From Acidimicrobiia bacterium (GTDB lineage Bacteria > Actinomycetota > Acidimicrobiia > Acidimicrobiales > AC-14): a stretch of 53,262 bases of DNA. Where the stretch lies: contig JAHFUP010000001.1 of assembly GCA_023265025.1 (NCBI GenBank), positions 93,792-147,053 of the forward strand, written 5' to 3'. Position 1 is the stretch's first letter. Each line of letters opens with the position of its first letter. Made by a program: the position numbers and the translations under genes. Shown here in pieces: positions 24,741-33,631 of this stretch. Below the pieces are notes generated by a model, which made no database searches, was not told the origin of the DNA, and saw only the letters and a list, made by a program, of their open reading frames with translations.

Positions 24741-25156
24741 GTGACTCTCGACTATCAGTGGCGTGGCGACATCAACGACGAGGAGCTGTTCTTGCTCACG
24801 CAGTCGCACGGCGGGCGCCCGTCAGTCGGCTGGTGGGACCGGATTCGCCCGTACAGCCTCGGCTGGATCTGTGCGAGGCAGGGCGACGGGTCGCTGATCG
24901 GCTTCGTCAACGTCGCATGGGACGGGTGCGACCATGCCTCCTGCTCGATCCAAAGGTGCGGCCCGATCACCAGCATGGCGGCGTCGGCACTGAACTCGTA
25001 CGACGTGCTGCTGTCTGCGCCAAGGGAGCCGGCTGTGAGTGGCTGCATGTGGACTTCGACGACGACCTCGCTCCGTTCTACTTCAACGCCTGCGGCTTCC
25101 AGCCGACCCGGGCGGGCCTGATCCACCTGCCGGGAATGGTGAGCAAGGTCGATTGA
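24741..25156 (+). pseudogene. GNAT-family acetyltransferase with a frameshift
   Basis: From GTG 24741: DYQWRGDINDEELFLLTQSHGGRP and SLGWICARQGDGSLIGFVNVAWDGCDHA. The rest (LLLDPKVRPDHQHGGVGTELVRRAA, CEWLHVDFDDDLAPFYFNACGFQPTRAGL) is in another frame. One T added near 24938-24941 joins them to CDHAFLLDPKV, the normal GNAT sequence with the acetyl-CoA loop HQHGGVG. As read, the product stops making sense before the cofactor site. Confidence 0.77.
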
Positions 25157-25241
25157 GGGCCCCGCTCAGCAGGCACGGCGGCCGGAGAGCAGCCGTCGCA
25201 ATTGTCAAGCGACGGAGAGCGGGCGGCACCAAGCTGGGTTG

Positions 25242-26162
25242 ATGGGTTCAACGCGTCCTCGGGTGGCGATCGCGGCATGCCGAGCCTTCGACGGCGCCGA
25301 GGCGACGGACATCTATCCCGATCCAGACTGGCCACTGTTCGCTGCCGCCCTTGCGGAGGCCGGAGTCGATGCGACCTCGATCTCGTGGGATCACGAGGAC
25401 CTCGACTGGCAGCGCTTCGACCTCGTGGTCACGGACAGCACGTGGGACTCCGTCGATCGACCGCAGGACTTCCTCGCATGGGCTCGCCGCACGGCGCGAA
25501 TCACGACCCTGATGAACCCCCTTCCGGCCATCGAGTGGAACATCGACAAGACCTACCTGCGGGCCTTGGCCTCACGGGGCGTTCCGATCGTGCCAACGGA
25601 GTGGGTCGTTGACGCAGAGCGATGGGCGCCGCCGCCGTATGAGTTCGTCGTCAAGCCGTCGATCTCCGCCGGCGGCCGCCAGACCGCCCGGTACTCGCCG
25701 GAGCAGCACTCTGCGGCCGTCGCTCACGTTCGGCGTCTTGTCGATCAGGGCCAGACCGTCATGGTCCAGCCGTACATCGCCAGTGTCGACAGCGAGGGCG
25801 AGACGAAGCTCGTGTTCATCGAGGGCGACTTCAGCCACGCTGTACGGATCGGCCCCCTGCTCGACGCCGGAGCTGGCGTGATCGAGCGGCTCTGGGAGAA
25901 GGCGGTGGCCATGGAGATCACTGCGCCGACCGGCGCTCAGCTCGACACGGCTCGTGACGTCCTGGCCGCCGTGCAGGCCGAGGTGCCCGAGGCGCTGCTC
26001 TACGCCCGAGTCGATCTCGTCACAGGTGCTACCGGGGAACCCCTTCTGGGCGAGGTCGAGCTCGTCGATCCCTCCCTCCTCCTACGACTCGCCAATCCTG
26101 CCGCCGGCCGCCTGGCTGCGGCCATCGCCGCGCGGGCCCGAGGGTGCATGCGCCGCGCCTGA
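25242..26162 (+). CDS. ATP-grasp family ligase
   Basis: A 306-residue protein with an ATP-grasp layout: a Rossmann-like N-terminal part (RVAIAACRAFDGAEATDIYPDPDW, LVVTDSTWD), the ATP-binding Lys strand FVVKPSISAGGRQTARY, the hinge VMVQPYIASVDSEGETKLVFIEG, and the metal-binding VELVDPSLLLRLANP with the final acidic/Asn ligands. Related proteins join carboxylates to amines or thiols in small-molecule synthesis; the specific substrate is unknown. ATG 25242 follows an in-frame TTG. It has no close partner: the nearest genes are a GNAT pseudogene upstream and a convergent APH pseudogene downstream. Confidence 0.8.
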   Translation: MGSTRPRVAIAACRAFDGAEATDIYPDPDWPLFAAALAEAGVDATSISWDHEDLDWQRFDLVVTDSTWDSVDRPQDFLAWARRTARITTLMNPLPAIEWNIDKTYLRALASRGVPIVPTEWVVDAERWAPPPYEFVVKPSISAGGRQTARYSPEQHSAAVAHVRRLVDQGQTVMVQPYIASVDSEGETKLVFIEGDFSHAVRIGPLLDAGAGVIERLWEKAVAMEITAPTGAQLDTARDVLAAVQAEVPEALLYARVDLVTGATGEPLLGEVELVDPSLLLRLANPAAGRLAAAIAARARGCMRRA

Positions 26163-26283
26163 CCTGACCGCAGACCGGCGCACAAGGGATAGGGCCGCGT
26201 GAGGGGAGGAGCACGTTGTCATGGGCGACCGTGACCTGTTCCGTCTGTCTCTGGCCGACCGTCCTAGCAGGTCCTGCCGGCCG

Positions 26284-27226
26284 TCAACCCAAGTTCAACT
26301 GCGCCAGCACGACCTCGAGCAGATCAACGTAGGTCGTGGCGGTGCCGCCTCCCGGCAGCGCGACCCCGGCCTCGGTTCGCCACAGGGCGTCGCCCAGCGC
26401 CGTGAGGATGTGCCACGCCATGACTCGTTCGATCGCGAGGCGTTGCCCGGAGAGCCGCTCGTAGGCGTCCATGACGGCGAGCACGAGCTCGGGGCGCCGG
26501 GCGTTGCTCGGCAGATAGCGAAAGTCGAAGTGACGGTCGGCGACGCCGCTCTCCTCGAAGTCGACGACCGCCAGCAGCGAGGCTGACGCCGAATCCCACA
26601 CTTGGTTGTAGCCATGAAGGTCGCCGTGGACGAAGACCTCAGATGGGGCCGGTCCGCCAAGCACACCATCGACCCAGTCGCACCACCTCGTCACCGACGC
26701 GGCACGGCCATAGTCGACGAGGCGAGGAAAGCGCCGACGGAGGCTCTGGGTGTCGGCCTGAGCCGTCGGGTGAACCTCGGGGAGATCGCCGACAACACAG
26801 GAGATGTCCGCAGCATGGAGGGCCACGAGGAAGGCGGCGATCTGTCGCGCCACCTCTGTCGTCTCACGGGCGCCGAGGCCGATCGCCCAGTCCCAGCCCA
26901 GTGGGACACCTGCCACCCGGCGGGTCACCACGAGAGCCGGATCCTTGCTGGACCACCAGCTCCGGAACAGGCAGGGACGGCTCAAGGGTCCGCAGCCGCT
27001 CCAGCACCATCCCCTCCCGCCACAGCCGTATCGCCCGGACCTCCGACCACGCGAACTTGACGACGAAGCGGTCGTCGACCACCGCGCTCGACGACCACCA
27101 CAGCGGATCCGACTGCGCATGCCGGGCGTTGATCCTGATCGGCAGGCCGGCGAGGCCCGGCGCGCACCGGGCCATCGCCGCTCGCAGCGACTGTTCGGTT
27201 CCATCCTCAAGCCAGCCGACCGCCAT
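26284..27226 (-). pseudogene. Aminoglycoside phosphotransferase-like gene with a frameshift in the middle
   Basis: The N-lobe (from ATG 27226: AVGWLEDGTEQSLRAAMARC, DRFVVKFAWSEVRAIRLWREGMVLERL) and C-lobe (ALVVTRRVAGVPLGWDWAIG, VHGDLHGYNQVWD, LAVVDFEESGVADRHFDFRYL) are in different frames. Removing one base in the CC pair near 26951-26956 joins them as PELVVSKDPALVVTRR. The catalytic HGDLHGYN and metal-binding VDFE motifs are intact, so it was a functional kinase until the indel. It lies downstream of the nucleotidyltransferase on the same strand. Confidence 0.77.
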
Positions 27227-27353
27227 GGCCTGTCAGTCTCGCGTTGCGAGCGGCTGGCGCGATGTCCCTGGCCTCGTTCGCTACCGGTGGCGCGATGCAC
27301 ACCAGTGGCCAGCTGGGTTTCGGTCCGTAGACGGCGTGCATCCGGGAGCAGGC

Positions 27354-28136
27354 TCAGCCGTTGCCCAGGCGGTGGGCGTCGTCGATGAGCCACCTCGCCA
27401 GGGCCACGGCGTCGGCGACCAATGTCTCAGGCTCCTTCGGGAGGTGTGCCTCCCGGTCGACCCGTAGGGCCATGGCCGCTCGCACGACGTCGTGCCAGTA
27501 CTCGTCGGTGATGTCGAGGGCGTAGGCGCCGGCCGCGCTCTTGGAGATGACCTCGTTGGTGACAATGGTGTGGTGAAGGCGTGGGATGCCGAGCACGACC
27601 CACTGCAGCCCGGACTCCCATCGGGCCCAGAACTCCGGCCGCACCCGCTCGGCCTCGCCGGCCTTGGCGACCCAGTAGTCATCAAGGTTGGCCAGGTTCC
27701 AGCGCCGCAGGGCGTCGGCGTCGAACCAGATCGTCGCCGCATCGAGTGGCCCACCTCGCACGGCGACGGCCTTGGTGGCCAGGGTGCGCCACTCCACCGG
27801 GTTGGCGGCGAACGCGTCGGTGGGCTTGAACTCGCCCTGGATCGAGCACGGGAGTGAGAGCGTGCGGGGATCGGCCGCTAGGTCCTCGGCAGTGACGTAG
27901 AGCACGTCCACCTTGGGCCCCTCCGTGTGGAGCTGGGCCAACGCCCGGCACTCGCCGGCGTCCGGCCGTCCACTGCACACGGCGACAGCGTCGATGTCAC
28001 TGATGGCGGGTTGGTAGTCGTCGAGGGCGATCGATCCGGTGACGTAGAGCCCGGTGACGAGGCCCGGCACTGCATTGTCCACGGCATCGAGGTAGTCGTC
28101 GATCCTCGGCACGACCGCCGGTGGCAGAGAACTCAC
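27354..28136 (-). CDS. Nucleotidyltransferase of the aadA/ANT(3'')-like type
   Basis: A 260-residue protein with the polymerase-beta-type nucleotidyltransferase motif GSIALDDYQPAISDIDAVAV (catalytic GS and D-x-D, about residues 34-53), then KVDVLYVTAEDL with a third acidic residue. A helical C-terminal domain (DUF4111-like) ends in EPETLVADAVALARWLIDDA. Aminoglycoside adenylyltransferases have this layout, but resistance cannot be claimed from sequence. The start is GTG 28136 (SSLPPAVVPRIDDYLDAV); the upstream in-frame residues are Arg-rich shadow. It shares a strand with the following APH pseudogene, 127 bp apart. Confidence 0.82.
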   Translation of the reverse strand: MSSLPPAVVPRIDDYLDAVDNAVPGLVTGLYVTGSIALDDYQPAISDIDAVAVCSGRPDAGECRALAQLHTEGPKVDVLYVTAEDLAADPRTLSLPCSIQGEFKPTDAFAANPVEWRTLATKAVAVRGGPLDAATIWFDADALRRWNLANLDDYWVAKAGEAERVRPEFWARWESGLQWVVLGIPRLHHTIVTNEVISKSAAGAYALDITDEYWHDVVRAAMALRVDREAHLPKEPETLVADAVALARWLIDDAHRLGNG

Positions 28137-28404
28137 GCCATCATCCTGTCCAGTTCTCGTGGTTTGGTGTGTGCCTCCGGGCCGGCGTTGTCGGCGCCGG
28201 TGCCGTACCCGCGGCACTCGTCGTTAGGGGCGTCCCATCCTCGCAATCAACATCATCCGGACCAGCGCCGGTCTCGACGCTCACGCCGGGACTGACGAGC
28301 AGCATCCGAGCGACGCGGGCATGAGGGAAGACCCGTCATCTACATCATGCGACGATGGACCCGATGCGATCGGCGGCCGGACCATCCGGATTGTTTCGGG
28401 TGAC

Positions 28405-28935
28405 ATGAGACGCTTCGTTGGTCTCGCTGGCGTCGCTGTTGCCGTCTTGGTGTTGGTCACCGCGCGCCTCTTCGTTTGGCCGTCCGCTGGTTCGCCCACG
28501 AGCGCCGATGCCGTGGTCATCTTCGCAGGCGGCCGCGGTGAGCGGCTTGCACGTGCTCAGCAACTCATGGCTGACGGGCTTGCCTCGAACCTCGTCATCC
28601 CCAACGGGACGGCGCCCGAATGGCCTGCTGGAAACGCCGCCTGTCGCGAGGACCGGCCATACGCGGTGTTCTGCCCTGTGCCCGACCCGGACACCACCCA
28701 AGGGGAGGCCCGCGCCATCGCCGGCCTTGCCCAAACCAGGGGTTGGAGTCGAGTGATCCTCGTGACCTCCACCTATCAGGCCACGCGCGCAGATCTGCTT
28801 CTCGGGCGATGCTTCGAGGGGGACATTCAGCGAGTGCGCGCCCACCCCGGGCTCTCGGCGTTCGCCTGGGCCCAGCGCGTCGCGCACGAGTTGCTCGCGT
28901 GGACCCACGCCATGACGATCGAACGCGGTTGCTGA
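28405..28935 (+). CDS. YdcF/SanA-like DUF218 membrane-anchored protein
   Basis: A 176-residue protein. An N-terminal signal-anchor helix (FVGLAGVAVAVLVLVTARLFVW) is followed by a DUF218 domain: ADAVVIFAGGRGERLARAQQLMADGLASNLVIPN, QGEARAIAGLAQTRGWSRVILVTSTYQATRADLLLGRCF. The acidic residue after TQGE and the TSTYQ motif are hallmarks of the family, whose members act in envelope processes. ATG 28405 begins just before the helix; an in-frame ATG at 28321 would add 28 residues without structure. It is divergent from the nucleotidyltransferase gene. Confidence 0.78.
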   Translation: MRRFVGLAGVAVAVLVLVTARLFVWPSAGSPTSADAVVIFAGGRGERLARAQQLMADGLASNLVIPNGTAPEWPAGNAACREDRPYAVFCPVPDPDTTQGEARAIAGLAQTRGWSRVILVTSTYQATRADLLLGRCFEGDIQRVRAHPGLSAFAWAQRVAHELLAWTHAMTIERGC

Positions 28936-29000
28936 TCCGGCGTTGTGGGGCTGTCGAAGCGTGCTGACGACGACGTCGTTCTGGGACAGCTATGGGGCTT

Positions 29001-29525
29001 CTACAGAACGGCGTCGCGGACGAAGGCCACAACCCCTGCTACATCCACGGGCTGGGCGCTGTTCACCTCGAGCAGAGGCCAGCCAGCGGCAACGGGCTCG
29101 GCAACCTCGTCATTCCAGAGTTCGTCGATGTCGCGGTCATCGTCGAAGTGCCCAGCGTGGCGACTTCCGGAGCGGGCCCGGTACCGCTCTAGTGCGATCG
29201 CCTTCGGGCACCGGCAGAAGACTTCGACAACTTGCCCGGGTAGCTCCCGAAGGCTTTGAGCGGCCACGGACCGGTAGAAGTTGCTCTCGATCACCGCACC
29301 AATCGACGACTCGGCCGCAACAGCGAGCATCGCGGCAACAGCGCCCCGCCCAAGCTGTCTGGAGGCCTCGACATCGGGAACCCGGAGCACTGACATGAGC
29401 GCGTCCTTGATGGTGTCCTTGGCCAGCAGCGGTAGTCCCAGCTCGCTGGCAAGAAAAGGGGCAAGGGTCGACTTCCCGCTTGCGGGAGGACCCGACACGA
29501 CGACGTAGACCGCCTTGGGCGCCAC
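29001..29525 (-). CDS. AAA/zeta-toxin-like P-loop kinase
   Basis: A 174-residue protein with Walker A SGPPASGKSTLAPFLASELGLPLLAKDTIKDAL near the N-terminus, an internal VFCRCPKAIALERYRARSGSRHAGHF lid, and a C-terminal strand VNSAQPVDVAGVVAFV. It clearly resembles the N-terminal half of the kinase-VOC fusion at 18110 (same SGxPxSGK, KDxIK, EVFC-CP and PVDVAGV patterns) but lacks the VOC domain. It probably phosphorylates a small molecule. The start is GTG 29525. It ends close to the converging DUF218 gene and is divergent from the second dioxygenase. Confidence 0.82.
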   Translation of the reverse strand: MAPKAVYVVVSGPPASGKSTLAPFLASELGLPLLAKDTIKDALMSVLRVPDVEASRQLGRGAVAAMLAVAAESSIGAVIESNFYRSVAAQSLRELPGQVVEVFCRCPKAIALERYRARSGSRHAGHFDDDRDIDELWNDEVAEPVAAGWPLLEVNSAQPVDVAGVVAFVRDAVL

Positions 29526-29679
29526 GACACATGGTCGACCCGGAGAACCGCGACTGCAAGCCAGCGTTGAGGGACGCGCTGTGCTTCTAGAGCGGGCGGG
29601 TTATTGAGACGCCGGCCGATTGGCGCTGAGCGCCGGAAGACGGTGGCGCCCGACGGCCGCAACGGGAAAGGCTGGAGCC

Positions 29680-30477
29680 GTGCTCACCGAAGCAGAGATC
29701 GAACAGTTCGTCACCGACGGTTTCGTGGCGATACGGGGAGCGGTACCCAAGCAGGTCTCCGCCGCGTGCGTCGACGTCGTCTGGGCCGAGCTGGACCAGC
29801 TCGGGGTGGGGCGCGAGGACCCAGCGACCTGGACAAGGCCCCTGGTATGGATTCCATGCCCGGAGGGTGGCCCCTTCGTCGAGGCAGGGACGGCGCCGGA
29901 GCTCTGGGCGGCCTACGACCAGCTGATTGGACCTGGCCGGTGGCCGCCGAGGCAGGGCGTTGGTGGTCACATCCCCGTGCGCTTCCCCGCCGAGGTGGAC
30001 CCGGGGTACGCCGGGTGGCACTTCGACAGCGGCACACCTCGGGGAGACAAGCTGTTGTCCAGCGTGCACTCGCCCACCCGGGCGCTGCTCTCGCTGTTCC
30101 TGTTCACCGATGTGGGCCACGACGACTCGCCCACCCTTCTGCTTCGAGGTAGCCACATGGACGTCGCTGCGGTGCTCGGAGGAGCTGGCGACGAAGGGCT
30201 GGAGTGGTCGTCGCTGGAGTCGCTCCTGCCGGCGGCCGCCTTCGAGAGGGAGGTTGTACCGGCCACGGGAGCCGCCGGCGACGTCTACCTCTGTCACCCA
30301 TTCCTTGTGCACCGAGCGTCGTGGCCCCACCGCGGCCGGAGCCCACGGATCATCGCCCAACCGAGCGTCTGGCTGAAGGAGCCATACGCGCTCATCGACC
30401 GGGAGGCAGCCCTCCCTGTGGAGCAGGCGATCCTTCGCGGCCTCGGCAGCCCGTTGAGCACAAGGACGGCGGAATGA
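29680..30477 (+). CDS. Phytanoyl-CoA dioxygenase (PhyH) family oxygenase, copy 2
   Basis: A 265-residue protein, the same length as copy 1 and very similar throughout (by eye about nine residues in ten identical over most of the length). Both metal-binding elements are conserved (WHFDSGTPRG and VHRASWPHRGR). Differences are scattered and mostly conservative, which argues that it is still under selection although its methyltransferase partner is gone. GTG 29680 corresponds to the start of copy 1. Its stop overlaps the ATG of the remnant at 30474 (ATGA), exactly as in copy 1. Confidence 0.85.
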   Translation: MLTEAEIEQFVTDGFVAIRGAVPKQVSAACVDVVWAELDQLGVGREDPATWTRPLVWIPCPEGGPFVEAGTAPELWAAYDQLIGPGRWPPRQGVGGHIPVRFPAEVDPGYAGWHFDSGTPRGDKLLSSVHSPTRALLSLFLFTDVGHDDSPTLLLRGSHMDVAAVLGGAGDEGLEWSSLESLLPAAAFEREVVPATGAAGDVYLCHPFLVHRASWPHRGRSPRIIAQPSVWLKEPYALIDREAALPVEQAILRGLGSPLSTRTAE

Positions 30478-30506
30478 GCAACTACATGGATGTGAACCGG
30501 CGGTAG
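30474..30506 (+). pseudogene. Ten-codon remnant of the PhyH-linked methyltransferase
   Basis: The frame reads MSNYMDVNRR and stops, against MSDYVAVNRANWDSR at 8140. The rest of the methyltransferase is absent; unrelated sequence and a uridine-kinase-like gene follow. This marks the right end of the duplicated block. Confidence 0.75.
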
Positions 30507-30606
30507 AGGACGGTCCGGCAGGTCGATGGTCGACCGCGATTCAGGGACACCTGCGCGACGCCATGCAAAGCCGGCCTGGCCTCAGCCAGTGCGGGATACT
30601 GGCGAT

Positions 30607-31269
30607 GTGTCGGCACTGGTCGGTCGCATCGCCGCCGCTGTCGACCAGCTTCTACAAGTGCGCCCTCGCGTTCTTGTTGGGATCGATGGTCCGGACGCCG
30701 CAGGGAAGACCACCTTCGCGGACCGACTGTCTGTCGCACTCGGCGGCGATGCGGTCCGGGCATCGACCGATGCCTTTCACAACCCGGTCGTCGTCCGTCG
30801 ACGCCGCGGTGAGTTCTCACCGGACGGCTACTACCGGGATGCCTTCGACTACATGGCAATCGTCGACGAGCTGCTGGAGCCGTTCAGGGCCGGACGGACA
30901 CGAGTCGCAACCTGCCGGTACGACTACCGAAGGGAAGCACCCGTCCAACTTGACGTCGCCGTGCCCACTCATTCCGTGCTCGTGTTCGACGGCGTCTTCC
31001 TGCTACGGGAGGAGCTCCGTCACTTCTGGACGCTCAGTGTCTATATCAGCGTGTCTCCCAAGGAGAGCCTTCGACGCGGCGCTGCCAGGGACGCCGATCT
31101 GTTTGGCTCCGAGGCCGAAGCGCAGCGTCGCTACGCCGCGCGTTACCTCCCCGCTCAGACGCTCTACCGAGGCGAGGTTGATCCGGAAGGACTGGCGAAT
31201 GTTGTCGTGGACAACACCGAGCCCGCCGATCCCATCCTGCTTCGCTGGTCACCGCCAAGAAGTCCGTGA
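30607..31269 (+). CDS. Uridine kinase-like P-loop phosphotransferase
   Basis: A 220-residue protein of the uridine/phosphoribulokinase superfamily: Walker A VGIDGPDAAGKTTFADRLSVALGG, the substrate-binding ASTDAFHNPVVVRRRRG, YYRDAFDYMAIVDELLEPF, VLVFDGVFLLREELRHFW (Walker B-like), and the lid RRGAARDADLFGSEAEAQRRYAARYLPAQTLY. The substrate may be uridine or another nucleoside or sugar. GTG 30607 is the best start; ATG/GTG codons upstream add unstructured residues. It stands alone, 100 bp after the duplicated block. Confidence 0.82.
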   Translation: MSALVGRIAAAVDQLLQVRPRVLVGIDGPDAAGKTTFADRLSVALGGDAVRASTDAFHNPVVVRRRRGEFSPDGYYRDAFDYMAIVDELLEPFRAGRTRVATCRYDYRREAPVQLDVAVPTHSVLVFDGVFLLREELRHFWTLSVYISVSPKESLRRGAARDADLFGSEAEAQRRYAARYLPAQTLYRGEVDPEGLANVVVDNTEPADPILLRWSPPRSP

Positions 31270-31499
31270 TTTCAGCGACGCTCCCGTCTCAGCAGCGGAC
31301 CCAGCGAGGAGTCGCGGCCACGGCGCGCACTGCCGGCGTTCAGGGATACCCCCTCGCCCGCGTCACCCCCGCCTGTTCTAGGACACCGCTTGCTCGATCT
31401 CGCCTCTAGCAGATCGCCTCTGGTCGGGCCGCTCGGAGGGCACGGTGTGGTCGGGGCTGCTGCTCAGGCGGTGTTCGGATCGGTAGACTGTGGCGGACG

Positions 31500-31886
31500 A
31501 TGATGGAGGAAGAGCGGCCAGGGGTGGTCCTCCGAGGGCCTGGTGACGGCGACTCAATCGTGCTCACCATGGGCCAGCACCGCGCGCACATCACGAGGAA
31601 AGCTGCCCGCACCGAAACCGGCGGGCACTGGGCTCTGGGCGAGGCATGGCAAGACCCCGGCTTCGACAACCCTCCTCACACTCACGACGAGGCAGAGGCG
31701 TTCTACGTGCTCGAAGGGAGGTACACCTTCTACACCGACTCTGAACCCGTGGAGGAAGTAGGTCCGCGCACATTCGTCTTCATTCCGCCCGGAGCCGTCC
31801 ACGGCTTTCGGACTGGACCCCAAGGCGGCAAGCTCATCTGCCTTTGGCCTTCGACGGTCGAGGCCGCGTTCTTCAACGACACGTAG
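31500..31886 (+). CDS. Cupin-2 domain protein
   Basis: A 128-residue single cupin. Motif 1 is PPHTHDEAEAFYVLEGRYTFYTD (the pattern G(X)5HXH(X)3-4E(X)6G, with His-x-His and Glu as metal ligands) and motif 2 is GPRTFVFIPPGAVHGFRTGP (G(X)5PXG(X)2H(X)3N region). Small cupins of this type bind a metal and may be isomerases, dioxygenases or sensors; the role is unknown. The start is ATGATG at 31500/31503. It is convergent with the methyltransferase at 32148, with about 260 bp of non-coding sequence between. Confidence 0.82.
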   Translation: MMEEERPGVVLRGPGDGDSIVLTMGQHRAHITRKAARTETGGHWALGEAWQDPGFDNPPHTHDEAEAFYVLEGRYTFYTDSEPVEEVGPRTFVFIPPGAVHGFRTGPQGGKLICLWPSTVEAAFFNDT

Positions 31887-32147
31887 GGCGGCGGCTCTCG
31901 TGAGCTATAACCGCTCAACGCCACCCTCCGCCGGGAGCGAGGAGCGAACCGCAGCGGGCCTTATGCGAGGTCTACCGAAGCGGCATTGGGAGGCGCAGCG
32001 CTCGCCAGCGCCGGCGTACTTATCGACGGCTACGAGTGCGCGTCCACTCGTCTTGGTCGCGCCAGTCGGCGGCCCGAGCTTAGGTTCTCCGACTCAATGC
32101 ACCGTCCCCGAACTCGTTGTCCGGCTGGCTCTTGGGTCTGCGGTGTG

Positions 32148-32984
32148 TTACGTGGGCTTGACGGCCGCGGCTACCAGCACCTCCGTAGGGGCCACGAATC
32201 CCGTTGGCGCTTCGAAGGTCCTCAGCGTCTCTGCTACCTCAACCCAGGCCGCCGCCTGCACAGCTTCTGGACAGTCGCCAATGACCGCTCTATACGCACC
32301 GAACGCCTCTTTCATCATCGTCAAGGTCTCCGCCGCCGAGGACATGTGTAGAGGGACCTCCACGAGGCGCTGCTCGACGTCGACGAAACCACTGTCCGCC
32401 AGCAACCGCTCGAGGACCCCGGGGGGGCCGAGGGAGAAGATTCCGGGTTGCCCCGGCGACGGCGGCGTCTTCCCCGCGTGATGAAGCAGGATCTGCATCG
32501 GCTTCGCCATGAACGGGTTCCTCGCCGGCGTGGTGAAGACCACAACCGCGACCTTGGATTGGGGTCGCAGGGCACGCCGCACCGCTGCAAGGGCTCGCGC
32601 CGGCTCGACAAAGAGCATCAGGCCGAGCCGACAGATGACAGCGTCAAAGCTGTCCGCTGCGATGTCCAGGTCCTCGGCGGCGCCGGCCAAGGTCGCGACA
32701 TTGGCGAGTCCAGCGACTCGGGCGTTGTCGCGCACGTGCTGGAGCATCGTGTCGGAGATGTCGCCCGCGACCACGGAGCCCTGTGGTCCAACCCGACGGG
32801 CAGCGTCTAACGTCTGGCTGCCGGCGCCGCAGGCGAGGTCGAGCACCCGCGCACCTTCGTCAACGGCGGCCATGGCGAGCATCGCCTTAGTCGCCGGGTC
32901 CATCCACGCAGCGATCGTCGGCTCCCAACGTGCCCAACCGGGAGCTGCCCCCTCCCACTGCTGTCGGATTTCCGCCTGCTGCAT
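32148..32984 (-). CDS. SAM-dependent UbiE-type methyltransferase
   Basis: A 278-residue protein: QQWEGAAPGWARWEPTIAAWMDPATKAMLAMAAVDEGARVLDLACGAGSQTLDAARRV (motif I within), VAGDISDTMLQHVRDNARVAGL, TLAGAAEDLDIAADSFDAVICRLGLMLFVEPARALAAVRRALRP, and the C-terminal VEVAETLRTFEAP. This is a common family of class I methyltransferases with unknown substrates. The start is taken at ATG 32984 (QQAEIRQQWEG); ATG 33038 would add 18 residues. The frame is intact. Confidence 0.83.
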   Translation of the reverse strand: MQQAEIRQQWEGAAPGWARWEPTIAAWMDPATKAMLAMAAVDEGARVLDLACGAGSQTLDAARRVGPQGSVVAGDISDTMLQHVRDNARVAGLANVATLAGAAEDLDIAADSFDAVICRLGLMLFVEPARALAAVRRALRPQSKVAVVVFTTPARNPFMAKPMQILLHHAGKTPPSPGQPGIFSLGPPGVLERLLADSGFVDVEQRLVEVPLHMSSAAETLTMMKEAFGAYRAVIGDCPEAVQAAAWVEVAETLRTFEAPTGFVAPTEVLVAAAVKPT

Positions 32985-33466
32985 GGCGCCTGCCTCCCGC
33001 TCGAACCGGTGCCGTGACCGACCGTCTACCGAGCCCACGCAGCCAACCGGCCCCGCAGGCCGCCAAGAGCATCGCGAACCGGGCGGGGTGACGCAACCGA
33101 TCGACGGCTCGGCGTGCGCTCGATCACGTTCCCGGTGTCTCAGAACGCGCGCCCCAGAACGGGCCAGGGTCAGCCGACCGGAGCATCCCCGACGTGCCGT
33201 TCAGGGCGACCCTTACGGGTTATCCACGTCGCCCCTCCACGGGTCCCGCAGGAGGAACGACGACCGGGGTCCCGCAGGAGGAACGACAATGGAGACGCGA
33301 TTCGGTGCCTGGACGGCCAGGTGCACCAGGCGGGGGGGCCGGTCCCGTAAGACTGGTCCGGTGCATCGTCCCAGTGACGGAGGCCCATGCGGTGCATGCC
33401 CTCGGAGGCGATTGACGCCTGCGGGTTCCGAACGTATGTTTGGCGCCCGTGGTCAGGGGTTCGCAC
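32985..33466. other. Intergenic region upstream of the recombinase locus
   Basis: About 480 bp without a convincing gene. It contains one short direct repeat (listed separately) and otherwise normal-GC sequence. It probably includes the promoter of the leftward methyltransferase and that of the small-ORF/recombinase pair, but no clear boxes were found. Confidence 0.5.
33241..33287. repeat. 21-bp direct repeat, period 26 bp
   Basis: GGGTCCCGCAGGAGGAACGAC occurs at 33241-33261 and again, without mismatch, at 33267-33287. It lies in the non-coding stretch upstream of the recombinase. A binding site for an element regulator, or a small local duplication, are both possible. Confidence 0.8.
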
Positions 33467-33631
33467 ATGCCCGAGGAAAGGTTGACTTCCCTCTACGACG
33501 CCGACGGGTTCGGTGGCGAGAAGACGATGCGCGCCAAGGTGATCCGCGAGCTGATCGATGAAATCAGGCTGCTACGACGCGAGCTTGCCCAGGCCCGGGG
33601 GCAGGCGCCGGCGTCTCGCCGCGAACCCTGA
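33467..33631 (+). CDS. Small basic helical protein upstream of the recombinase
   Basis: A 54-residue protein (ATG 33467) with PEERLTSLYDADGFGGEKTMRAKVIRELIDEI followed by a charged helix (RLLRRELAQARG). It is not a recognisable excisionase, but its position 115 bp before the recombinase start, its size and its basic C-terminus are compatible with a recombination directionality factor or a small regulator. Low similarity evidence; the start has no strong ribosome binding site. Confidence 0.45.
   Translation: MPEERLTSLYDADGFGGEKTMRAKVIRELIDEIRLLRRELAQARGQAPASRREP

Larger units (their letters stand above)
29566..30506 (+). repeat. Segmental duplication, copy 2 (PhyH gene with flanks)
   Basis: Corresponds to 7233-8172. 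The match begins in non-coding sequence at GTTGAGGGACGCG, runs through the complete dioxygenase and ends a few codons into the methyltransferase, after GTGAACCGG. The two copies are in the same orientation, about 22.3 kb apart. Confidence 0.85.

Noticed and set aside
7000-33000. Integron cassette array
   Set aside because: The many single small-molecule enzymes look cassette-like, but orientations are mixed, genes overlap by GTGA instead of being separated by attC-like palindromes, and no integron integrase is seen (the recombinase at 33.7 kb is of phage/ICE type).
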